NCBI RefSeq assembly: GCF_023973825.1
Contig: NC_090121.1
Coordinates: 1,968,001 to 2,032,000 of the forward strand
Reading direction: 5' to 3'
DNA: 64,000 nt
Source of the DNA: Plasmodium brasilianum
Lineage: Eukaryota; Apicomplexa; Aconoidasida; Haemosporida; Plasmodiidae
A program made the translations under genes and the position numbers. Of the stretch, positions 39,968-51,870 are shown one piece after another (within the stretch, counting starts at the first letter, position 1; each line of letters opens with the position of its first letter). The notes below the pieces were generated by a model. It was not told the DNA's origin and did no database searches. It was given only the letters and a program-made list of their open reading frames with translations.

Positions 39968-42900
39968 TATCTATAATTTTGCTAATTTATATTAATAAAT
40001 AACAAACATGTCTTTAACTTCATGGATTTAATAGGTAGACCTGCAGATGATGGAAATTTATGATTCGCAACAGTAGAAAGTTACATGTTTAATATTTTTG
40101 TAAATTTGAATATTTTAATGTTATTCACATTTTATTTTAAAATATTTTCTTAGTTTAACACAATATTGATATATATATATATATTTCTGTATATAACAAT
40201 GTTTTTTTGAAAAATAAATGTAGCTTGATACAAATATGTAAAAGCATTTTATATAATTATATTGATTTATATGCCAATTAATATTTGTAAATTTAAAAAA
40301 AATTGTCCCAAAATTTTCCTATGTTGCTTTAGTCTTATTAACTATTTTCTTCAGTAATTAAAAAATGTATGATTTGTTTTTTTTAATTAAGAATATACAT
40401 GTCTTGTTCCGAGTATGAAGAAAGGAAGTGAATAAGCATACTTTTATTGTATTATATGTGTATATAAATATATATATGTATTCTTTTTTTTTTTTTTATA
40501 AATATATAACATATAAATTATTAGTTGAATATGTTTTGTAATGACACTTTTTTTTTTACTTAGAATATAAATTTATTTTATAAGTTCTAAGTATAAATTT
40601 AGAAAAAAGAAAACCAATGAAGCTTAACGAATTAGATCATATAAGAAATTTGAGTTAACATATAAGATCTTTTATTTATTTTACTTCGTTCTCTGATTAT
40701 TATTATAAAATAATTTGTATAATCAATAATAAAAAATTTTTGTAAGGCACAAAAAGTTATACAACATTCATATTTTAAATGGTAAAAAAAGAATGATAAG
40801 AAACTTTTGTCTTTTTTAACAATTTTACTCCCATAGATGCTCAGGCAGTATTATAAATGTTATTATATTTTTTGTTGTATTAGCGTAGCAATTCTGGTTA
40901 ATTATGGGTACCACTATAGAATATAACATAGAACATTAGTTTTATTTTTGTTTTTTAACTATCTTTGAATGATTTCTCGCACTAATATTTAAGTATACGA
41001 AAAGGAAAAAATATTTAGTGGATGAAATTGGTTACTTTGTTTACGTTTATTCTACATTATGTTCTGTATATTTATGGAATTATACATTTTATAATGGGCT
41101 TATTAGTTAATTTAACATCCTTTCCTTTTTTGTTATCATTCTTTTACTTAAAAGTATGTAAAACTGTATGATATGTTAATGTAAAAGATATGCTTGAAAA
41201 GTATATTAATAAAAAAATTAATATTAATAAAATACTATAGTAAAATAAGAAAAAAAATCATGTAAAAAAATATTCGATGAAAATATAAATTTTACTTATT
41301 TTAGTGATTAATTAATTAAGTACGTTTGCTGTGACATATTTTTGTGATTTTATTAACAATAATAGAATAATTAAATATAAATAATAGCTTAATAGTATAT
41401 ATAATTGTAGAACGGTTCATTAATGACGCATTATATAAATAAAATTCTATCTAAATATATATATTCTATAGTATTGTTTATTTTTAAAAAATATACTAAA
41501 ATAATAAACATTATATACTCTATAATTATATAACATTAATAACATTACACGTAAGAAGAAGCGTAATCATTGTCACAAATCACACATTTAAAATATGTAA
41601 ATATTACACGTTATATTATATCTAGAAGAATTCAAAAAATATGAACAGACAAATATATATATATATATATATGTAAATACATTTAATAATTCTATGCATT
41701 TATGTGGTATACATTTAATAAGAAAAAAATTAACTATTTCAAGAAATAATGGGAAATATTTACAGATTATTCTTTAATTTGGATGAAAATTTGTAATTAA
41801 TTTAAATTAATTTATTTTAAATAAATATAACATTAAAAATTAATATAAGAAAAAATAAATGTTACTAAAAATTATCAACGTAGTTTCATGATAATTTAGA
41901 ATATATTTATTAAATAGATGCATATAATTTTTTATAATTTGTATTGTTAAATATTCTTCATAATGTATAATACTAATTATTAACGTAAGTTGCTATATAT
42001 TTTTTATATGAATATAAATTTATTATATTTGACATAGTAGGAGGAATTCAATTAATAGAATATTGTAGGAAAAACATACATGATTTCTTTTAATTATCCT
42101 TTTTAACGGCATGTACATATATTTTACCGAAATATTAAAGCATTAAAAAGAAAAGGAATTACCTTGTTTCTGTACAATGTTATAGGAGAATATTATTTAA
42201 ATAGGGTACAAAAAAATTTAATGATTTTTTTATTTTTTTTAGTTTAATTAGTTATTTTTTAGAAGAGTAACTTGTTCAGAAATATAATTATCAAATTAAT
42301 ATAATATAATTATAATAATATATTTAATATATAATTTGTTTGTAATTGTTGAGGAATAATGTATAGCAAATATTATAGAATAAAAATAGTGGAATATAAA
42401 TATTTGTGCTTTAAATAGTATATTTCATAATAAACTTAGTATATAGTATTCATATTAGTAACCTAAACGTTTATAATTTACTATTTTTTTTTGAAATATT
42501 ATTCATTTATAAATGAATAAAAAATAAATTGCTTGTTCCCTTTTATATCAAAATTTCAAGATAAATATTAATAAATTAAAGATTTCACTAAGCTTTATTG
42601 TATTTCTTTTTAGTTATTATCTCTTAATATTTCTAAGCAATATTATTAAATCCTGTAAGTTATCTCAATGAAAATTAGTTTTTCAATTAACATAATTATT
42701 AAAGTTTCTTTTTTTGTTAAATTTACGTTTACTTATTTATTTTATTTTTATTATTTATATTTCTTTGGGACATATAATTTTTTTTTATTTTTAGGAAAAT
42801 AAAAGGGAAAGTAACAGAATCTTTAAATTTAAAAATTTTAATTTTAACAATAACAAGTAAAATATATTTATTTAAAATATATAATAATTGTAATCTTCTA

Positions 42901-43416
42901 TTTATAATAATATGGTACATAATTATAAAATAGAGCTCATTTGTATTTCTCCTTTTAAAATTTTAAACTTTCGCATCCAAATGAATTACATAATGCAAAT
43001 TTTAAGGAATAATATTATAAATGTTTCACATATTTTAGAAATATTTTAAATATTATCTTATTATTTGTGGGATAATAAAAAATATGTCACTTTTTTTTAT
43101 TTTTTTCTTATTTTCTATAGCAATAATACATATCTTTATATATATATTAGAATAGTAATAATTATAAAAAAAAAAAAAAGAGTTTAAATAATATTGTAAC
43201 ATATAAATTATTACATACATCTATAGTAAAACTAAAAATATTTTCATGATTTCGCAAACAAATATGTTTTATAAGAACATTGTTAAATAATATAATAGGG
43301 TATAATTATAAAAAATTTTGAAAATTTTCATATATATTCTTTTGTTTAAGAATTTAGAGAAAATGAAATTTTATAATTTTTTTTGTTCTTTATTTGTATA
43401 TATTATCATGTATGTA

Positions 43417-43447
<31 letters not shown>

Positions 43448-46400
43448 TAAATCAAGGAATAGATGTAAAAACGCATAAATGAAATATTATATGAAGAATA
43501 CATTAGTAGTAATAAGATTTAGTATAAAAATATTTCAAAGTTTATTTGTTATAATACAGGAATCTATAGTTTTAAAAATGTTACATATGAATATAGATTG
43601 TTGAATTTTAAAAATAATTTTTAGTTATATCTAATATTAAAATAATATGTTTTAAAAATATACTAACAAAAAAAAAAAGATAAAGAAAAAAAAAAACTTT
43701 ATAAGATTAAAAATTTAATTTTATATTATAAAAAAAAGAATATATCCATGTTTTAATTTTATTAAACAACCATACATATGTACATATTATATTTTCATTT
43801 CGAAAAGCATGTTTACTTAGTATCTATAATAGCTGTTATTTGTTTGATTTTATTTTATCATTTTTAATGAAATTATTCATTTAGAAATTTCACCAAAGTA
43901 TTTTAAGAATAAGCTATTTGTATGCTTTTATATTTAAAAATTATTGGAAACAAGTGAATAAGAAAAATGATATATTATATTATTTGGTAAACAATACTGT
44001 TAAAAGAAAGAGTGGCTAAATACATTTTTGTGTTTAACTCAATAATAATATTATGATAAACTAATGTAGGATAAATTAAAGTTTTAAAATATGTACTACA
44101 ATATTTTTATTATTTTCATGTTTTAAAAGAATTATGAAAAAAGAAAATATAATATTATGTAATTTACAGCTATAATTTTGTATAACATTTAAGCTTATTC
44201 TACTTCATAGATTTGTATTAATTTAAAATAATAATAGAATTACAAACAAGCAATTCTTTATGTTTTTATGTAGGTAATTTTTTACAATATAAAATATTAA
44301 TTATGTGTACTTTCAAAATAATGTATGTTCCATATAATGATATAATATCTTAAAATTTTTTAGAATAAATATAAAGAATATAGCACTTGCCCTATATGTG
44401 CAAATTTTATAAGTTTTCTTTTTTTATGAGTTTAAAATGTGATAAAATAATTCTGTTACTTTTTTTAGTATGAATAAAAGAGTTATATTTTTTAAGTGCG
44501 AAGAAATATATTGAATATGTATTAATTTATAAAAGGACATGGAAGTTATATATAAGAATATATTTTTTATGATATAAATTTATTTGTGATAATTTTTCGA
44601 ATTTTCTTTTTATGTGTATCATATATTTTTTTTTTTATAAAAATATGATCTTTTACCGCTTGTTTGCTTATTAAACTTCTTACAAGAATGCTACGAACAC
44701 TTGTATATTAATTATTTCATATTAAAGTTTGTGTTAAAACAATAATAAAACAGATATATTATATATTCAATCACGTGTCAAATAGTAAAATTACTTATAG
44801 AAATTTCTTTAAGTATACTGTGTTTTATATTAAATTATATAATTATTTTTTATGAGATATATGTAATTCAAACAAGAATTTTTATGTTTGTGATTATTAT
44901 TCATGTGAATACCTTGATTCATATGAAATGTAAAAATAATTTAAATGGTAGTAACACACTCTATATTACATTAGTAATTTATTTTAATTTGCATTAATTA
45001 CTATTAAATTTCGTTAAATTATATATTTTATTATTTTAGTATAAGTGTTATTTTATTATGTTTTTCATGTAAAATTTGCACATCTATTTTAGCAAGTTTT
45101 AACGATATTCATAGCCAATTTTTATTATAATCACTATTAAATTGTTATGATTTATTTAAATGTATATATGGTTTGTGTAATTTTTAATCTATGTATATTA
45201 ATATACTCGATTTTTCTGTATAATATGTGCTTATAAAAGCAGTTAAGTAATAAGTATAATGAGAAGATCTGCTTAGATATTTTGTTTTTACTTACGATGT
45301 CTTATTGAATTAGCATTGTGATATGATACTACTAATAATTTAAATTCCCAGTATTTTATGAATATATACTTAATTACACATAAATTGTGGAAAAACAATT
45401 AAAACTATAAAAATATATCATGTCCTTTTTTAATGTTAATTGTAAAAAGTGATATATTATTTTTATTAAAGAAATAAATGACAATAAAATAAAAAAATAT
45501 CTAATCTTTTTATATTTTTTTTTTTTGATTTAATATACTATTACTCACTGTTATTAGTATAACAGTGGATAACAGTAAAATGAACATGTTAATATTTATA
45601 ATTAACAAAGTAATATAATTATTCTTTATAATTATTATTACATCTGTCAAAAATAAAATAAATATCATAAATTAGTTTTTATAGCGTAATATATATTTTA
45701 CATAAATTACATCATTATTTTTTCAACATAATATACAGATATATTTTTGGAATCTTAGAAATATAAAAATAAATTTTCATTATTATTACTTTTACTTTTT
45801 TAAAAATTATTTTTGAAATTTATTAAAAATTTTCTTTATACCGAATAATTAGTTGTACGCATTATTTCAAAGTAATATATATACAATAATACTAACTACA
45901 TTTAAAAGGCTATTTAAATTGTGACTATTGTAATACATAATAATAAAAAACAAAATTTTTTTTATAATTACTAAGTAGAAAATAGTGAAAAATTATATAT
46001 ATTTTTATAAATTCTAAAAGAACTACGGGGAATAACTAATATTCTATATAATTTAACTCCTAGGGAGTACTATTATTTCTAAAAAAAATTAATAATGACA
46101 TTTATATGTAATGGTAAATATCGATAAATACTATTTTTCAAATAGATAAAATTTTTAGCTAATTTTTTTAGTAAAAAGTACCGTTTAAAATTTTGTAAAA
46201 CAAATAATAATGCTCTCTTATGTATAGTTAATAGTGTCATATAGCATATTTATAAATTATTACTTTGCAAAAGAACAATATGTCATATAATTTTTCACTT
46301 TACATAGAATTAGACTTCTAATATTCGGTTCATTTCTTTTATATATAAAATGCTTATTTTATGTTATAATGGTGGTAGCACTACAATTTAGTATTAAAGG

Positions 46401-46700
46401 AAACATTTTTTCTAATAAATATTTATTTATATTTCATAAATTATATAAAAAAATACATACAATTTCTAAGGAAGAAGTGTTATTCTATTATATATATTAT
46501 TGTCTCACATATGTTATTTTTAATTTAATGAACATATATTGAAATAGAAAAGCACATGTAGAAAGGAATTAATGGATACAATTCATAGTTATTTTAAACA
46601 TTTTAAGTAATTCACTATTTATGTAATATATTCCTACTATATTGAAGTAAAATATTCTTTTATGAATTAGATTATATATGTATTTACATAATTAATTTTT
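39968..46700. other. 3' flank of gene C (third copy of the A/D flank) and AT-rich region
   Basis: The first 3 kb aligns with the flanks after genes A and D: tgttctgtatatttat at 41060 and the ttattttttagaa element at about 42251. Beyond about 43 kb no homology is visible by eye. The open frame at 42729-42920 (minus) lies in the conserved part but has no recognisable features. TA runs occur at 43423-43448 and near 41656-41670. Confidence 0.5.
43423..43448. repeat. TA dinucleotide repeat
   Basis: Pure TA alternation over about 26 bases. Confidence 0.9.
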
Positions 46701-46713
46701 CTTATGTAATTTC

Positions 46714-47589
46714 CTGGAAGATAAAAGACAAGTGTTTGCTTCATATGAAAGACATAATGAATTATGTTATGAGGAGATAGTAAGTTATGTTATTTACTAT
46801 TGTAACGATTTAAGAAATGGGGATGAAAAATTTAAAAAGATTTTTAAGAAGGTATAAATATACCTAAAAAAATTGCCCAGTAAAAATAATAAGGAAGATC
46901 TTATAGATCGCTGTTTTTATTCGCAGGAATCTTTTTATCACAGATTGAGGAAAAATTTAAATACTCGTACGAATAATAATGGTGAGATTGGTTTTATTAA
47001 TAATCTTTCTGATGTAATGTATGTTATCAATTTAAATAATTTAAGGAATTCAGCATGTTGGTTTAATTATGATTTTAATTTTAAAACCTATAACGAAGTG
47101 AAACATTTACATGATTATTTTAAGAATTACTGTTTTATGAAAAGTAAAATAAATGCTGTAAATCATGAGGAGAAAGTGTATTTGCCAATAAATTATTGAT
47201 ATTAGTATATTATATACAAACTTTATAGGAGGGTAATAAGCGTGTTTAATGATAATAATTATGCAGATAATTGTAGGGATTTTTTTATTAGTGAAATGTA
47301 TAACACACCTACAATATATTTAAAATTAAAATTTTTTCTCTTTAACAAACTTGATATTGAAATTATAAAGGCAGCTAAATCTAAATACATTAATTATTTC
47401 GTTAAATGTACTACAGAAAGAATAATAAAAAAGAATAAAACATTAAGAATGATTAAGAATATTAATATTATTGTTTCGGAAACTTCTATCAAATTAACAT
47501 GTAATTCTTTCATTATTAATTTGTTAAGTGTTACTGAACTTAATGTAGTATTTTTTAGTGTGTATCCCCTTTTAATTATTAATACATAA
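46714..47589 (+). pseudogene. pir: PIR-family pseudogene, one frame with three stops
   Basis: A single reading frame runs from 46714 to 47589 (292 codons) with only three stops: TAA at 46855, TGA at 47197 and TAG at 47203. No frameshift is needed. It starts LEDKRQVFASYERHNELCYE and continues with FINNLSDVMYVINL. Next comes ACWFNYDFNFKTYNEVKHLH and DYFKNYCFMKSKI (about 47055-47150), the PIR block that normally reads YWLYD....VKHLYDYFKNY. After the paired stops it reads YIIYKLYRRVISVFNDNNYA, CRDFF and NTPTIYLKLKF, the PIR segment before the variable linker. A hydrophobic stretch LLSVTELNVVFFSVYPLLII closes it. The usual first exon and the basic tail after the membrane segment are not found. It is decaying but recent, since the frame is preserved. 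The family encodes variant proteins of the infected cell. Confidence 0.78.
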
Positions 47590-50500
47590 CTAAATATATA
47601 TTTTTTTTTCTAAAAGGTTACAACAATAAATTCATTGTATTGCATATATATTACACTTTTTTTTTTTAAATATTATCTGAATTGAGGGCTTAATTTCATA
47701 ACAGTAAACGAAAATAAATATATATATATATTAATAAAGAACATACGTGTTAATTATAAAGGAATGGTTCAACATATTCCAGAACAAATTCATTAAGAAA
47801 TATATTAAATATAGATTATTATATTCCATGATATGCCTCAGATTTACTGAATATGTAACATACGAAGACAGATAATAACAATATTCAAAGTACACACATA
47901 TGATTTCATATAAAATTCAATTCAGAGGGAAAAAATGAAGAATTACATATAAAGAACATGCAAAGAAGAACATAGTTAATTTTAAATTATACGTTATATC
48001 TATATAAAAGGAAATATAATTAATCTAAAACTTTTTAATGAAGGGAGATAAGAGAATACTGTAATTATAATATTGAGAAATATTAGAAGGTATAAAATAT
48101 ATTTTTAAAAATATAATTTAAGAAAGTATAAAAATAAAGAAAGAAAAATATTTTTAAATAAAATAAAGAAAAAAAATAATAAAAATGGAAAACAAATAAT
48201 TTGAAATTAATACATTAATTGGAAGAAAAAGAAGAATCTATAAAACAAGTTTATATATTATAATTAAGGTATTTGAAGTACAAAAAAATTTATTTTTTTT
48301 TCACATTTGTATTTTAATAAGTAAGATGGAAAATATGATTTATAGAAATGTTTACCAAGACAGAGAATTAAATATAAGTAACGTAAGGCGAATTAGTAGG
48401 TGTTTACTTATACGTCATACATAATATAATTATTAAATATTATAGAAAGGCAGTAAAACATTATTAGGAAAACATACATGCATATAAATATTCCATCCTT
48501 ATTTTTAAAATTTTTTATGGAAGTCACGTTTACATTTTGAACATATGGAAGACATAAGAATAATTTTATATACAAAGTAAAATTAGAAGTTGTGTTTTAT
48601 ATTAAAACATCTGTAGAATTGTACACCTTATATACAGATGACTATATGAGAATACTAAAGAACGGAAGTGAGCAATCATAAGTATTTGAAAAAATTGTAT
48701 ATTATAAAATGATATAATTTATAAAAAAGGAATTAATAAATAATTTATCTTAAGAAATATACAATTTTTCAATAATTATGCATAGGTTAAAAGAAGTAAA
48801 ATCAAATTCATCTATTATAATTAATATATAACATTATGTTGTGTAAACTTGCGTAAACATATACAAGTGCATATACGAATACCTTCTCCTTATAAATGAC
48901 AAGTTCAAAAAAAAAAACGATACTAAGCTGTAATATATATCTAAATTTTATATCATTTTAAAAAATTTATAAAAAATTAAAATGAACAAACTGTACAGTT
49001 AATTCGTTACTTAAAGAATATAATTCTTCAAATAAAATTTATTATATCAATAAGCAATATCACAGTTTATATATGCCATAGCGTTGTAGAAGAAATATTA
49101 CTAATAAATAATATATACTAAATAATAAAATTTTATACAGAATACAATTAATGTAATTTTATTATTTTTTTATCAAAATATTGATGTCAAAAATATTGTT
49201 AAGTATTATATTTCCCTACGATTTTAATCATATAACAAATTATAAAAATAAAATGATAACATAAAAGATTATTTATTAAATATAAGAACATAATATGATA
49301 CAATACATTCAGATAAAAAGAAAAGTGTTAAAATATTTATGTTATTATATAAAAGCATAAGTTAACCTATGATATACTTTCATAACATGCAAAAGATTAA
49401 GTATATAAAAAAAAAAAATATAAAGAATTCATAAATTTCTCTTTTGTTTTAAGCAAAACTATAATATTTAGGATATGACAGTTTAAATGGTTCATTTATA
49501 AAGCAATCAAATAATAATATTTTTGTGTAATAATAAATAAGGTTTTTTCTATATTAGATTATAATTCAACTTATATGTAGAATAAAAATAGAATTATACG
49601 AAATTTTGCATTATTATATTTTAATTTAAAATTAGTTTTATATTTAGTAGTTTTATCTCCTTTTTTTAATTAATTAGTTTTTTATATTTTTATTTTTTTA
49701 AATGTAATATGAAATATTTTTTTTTAATAATAGTATAATTTTTTGTGTATATAATAAGTTTATATTTGCCACTGTCAGTTATATAAACACCTAATAAAAA
49801 TATTAAGATATATAATAATCTTGTAAATATTTATTTTGCATAAAAACATAAATTCAATAAAATTATTATATATATATATATATATATTTTTATATGTATA
49901 CATTTTATAGTATGTGATTATAAAATAACAAATAAAATTATAAATTTATTTTAAAATTTTTTGAAAAAAATAAATTAATGAACGATTTTCATAATATACA
50001 TTATTACACTATTATATTAATTAAATAAAAAAGATTATATATAATATATATTTGGAAATATATTTTCTCAAAACATTCATGAAATTATTACTAATACATC
50101 AAGGAGTATCAACGAAACATATATTTGATTTGTTTTTTTTTTTTTTTTTTTAATCGTAAACATTAATTTATTTATATGAATATAAAACATAAAAAAAAGT
50201 TTTTTTTAAACATATTAATATATAATATGTAATAATAAAATGCACTTCCAAAATATAAGTAATATATAATATTATAAATTTATTTTATAGAAATAATACT
50301 TTCATATGGATCACTACTTTTTAAAATATAAAACTTCATAAATTATAAATATGATGAAAATTTCATTCCTTACAAGTGTATTTATTTTATAGAAAATTTC
50401 ATATTATTTTAGTTGTTATGGAATAATTTATAATGTATATGTTCTCTTTTAAAATTTTTTTTCTTTTATATTTATAATTAAAAGCATTTATTTATAAGAA

Positions 50501-51002
50501 TCAAAATTTATAAGATGCCTTTTGCATTTATTTGATATATTAATTAGGAAAAATAATTGATTTTAATAATTAATATCTTAGTGAATATAGTAGTATGTAT
50601 ACTATCCATATTTTGCACTTTTTATATTTTAAATAAACCTAGTAATTTAGAAATATTTCCATAATAATTTCTTTTTCTAAAAACGAATAACACAATATTG
50701 TATAGTCAGTCTACTATTAAATAATTATTTTATATATTTTGAATATTTATATTTATTAACGAACTTAAATTATAATATATTAATTCAAATTAAGTTTTTA
50801 TAAATAACCTTAAAGTAAAAATTTTATGGTTATTTTTCAATATCCATTTTTTAAAATATATTATAATTATATACATTTTATTAAGTTCTATACCATTTAA
50901 TAATAAAAATTTTTTTAAATGAATATAGCAAACTTTATCATTAGATATGCATTATAATATTATTAATTTTTTTCTATATATATTATATCAAAGATCAACA
51001 TA
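47590..51002. other. Purine-rich then AT-rich spacer, no gene supported
   Basis: From about 47750 to 48700 the + strand is A/G-rich, giving lysine/glutamate-like fragments (for example a 31-codon piece starting MENMIYRNVYQDRELNISNV at 48328). None matches a family I know. A TA run lies at 49867-49887 and a 19-base poly-T at 50133-50151. Confidence 0.4.
50133..50151. repeat. Poly-T tract (19 bases)
   Basis: Uninterrupted T run on the + strand; one of the longest homopolymers here. Confidence 0.9.
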
Positions 51003-51870
51003 ATGGAACAAAAAAATAAGTTATTCTTTACTATTATAATTGCTACGTTTATGTTTTCAAGTTGGGTATTCCATTTCAAGAATGATTTGATATGATAATA
51101 TTATTTAAAAATATTTTGTATTATTCGCATTTTTCTTGTTGTATATATGTAAATAATTTTCCTTTGAATAAAATGTTTTATTCTTTAAATATTAAATATT
51201 TAAATTTTTTTTTTAGAATGCATTTAACATATCTTTGGATGAAAGTTACAAACTTCGTAAAAAATTAGATTTAAGAACATATAGATTACTAGCAAAATAC
51301 ATAGAGAATAGGGATTCAAATAATGTATTCCTAAAAGAAAAGACGCCATATAATGAAAAATACGAAAAAAAAGATCCTTTTGACAATGATCAATTATCAA
51401 GAAGAAATATATATCAAATTAAAAGTATATCAAATAATGCAAAAGTGTATGGACCAGCTAAGAAATATAAATTTTCTGTATGCAAAAGAAGAGATTCATA
51501 TATTGGAAAAAGAATACTAGATCATATATATTACAAAAATAATGTTAGATATGCTACAAATAATGATATTAAATTTTTAAAAAGGTGCAAAAAAAACAAA
51601 ATTTATTTGTTATATGCTTTATATATCTTATATGTACCATTACTAATGGTAAATATTGCTTCAATAAATTTTGAGAAATGGCCCATTGAATATATATATC
51701 CAGCAGGCTGGGAGTTACCAGTAATTATACTAAGCTATATATTACCCACATTATTTTTACTAACGGTTATTTATATCTGCAGTAAGATTGAAAAGTATGA
51801 TAAATTGTTATACATAAAAAGCAAAATGAATAATAGGAAGTATTATCCTTACCCTAAAATAGGTTTTTAA
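51003..51870 (+). CDS. Gene D: two-exon exported protein with mutated splice donor
   Basis: Exon 1 by alignment is 51003-51089 and exon 2 is 51217-51870, giving 246 residues if spliced as in its relatives. Exon 1 reads MEQKNKLFFTIIIATFMFSS then WVFHFKNDL. Exon 2 reads NAFNISLDESYKL, RTYRLLAK (PEXEL-like RLLAK, residues 52-56), a basic linker, RILDHIYYKNNVRYATNNDI (about 128-147), and membrane segments at about 158-178 and 196-218, ending IEKYDKLLYIKSKMNNRKYY. Exon 2 is fully open. The donor is odd: where the others have GTATGA or GTATTA, position 51090 starts ATATGA. A GTATTC at 51066 is in phase 0 and could serve instead, cutting eight residues (VFHFKNDL) from exon 1. The gene is therefore intact only if that site or a non-canonical AT-AG splice is used; otherwise it is a fresh pseudogene. 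Confidence 0.68.
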
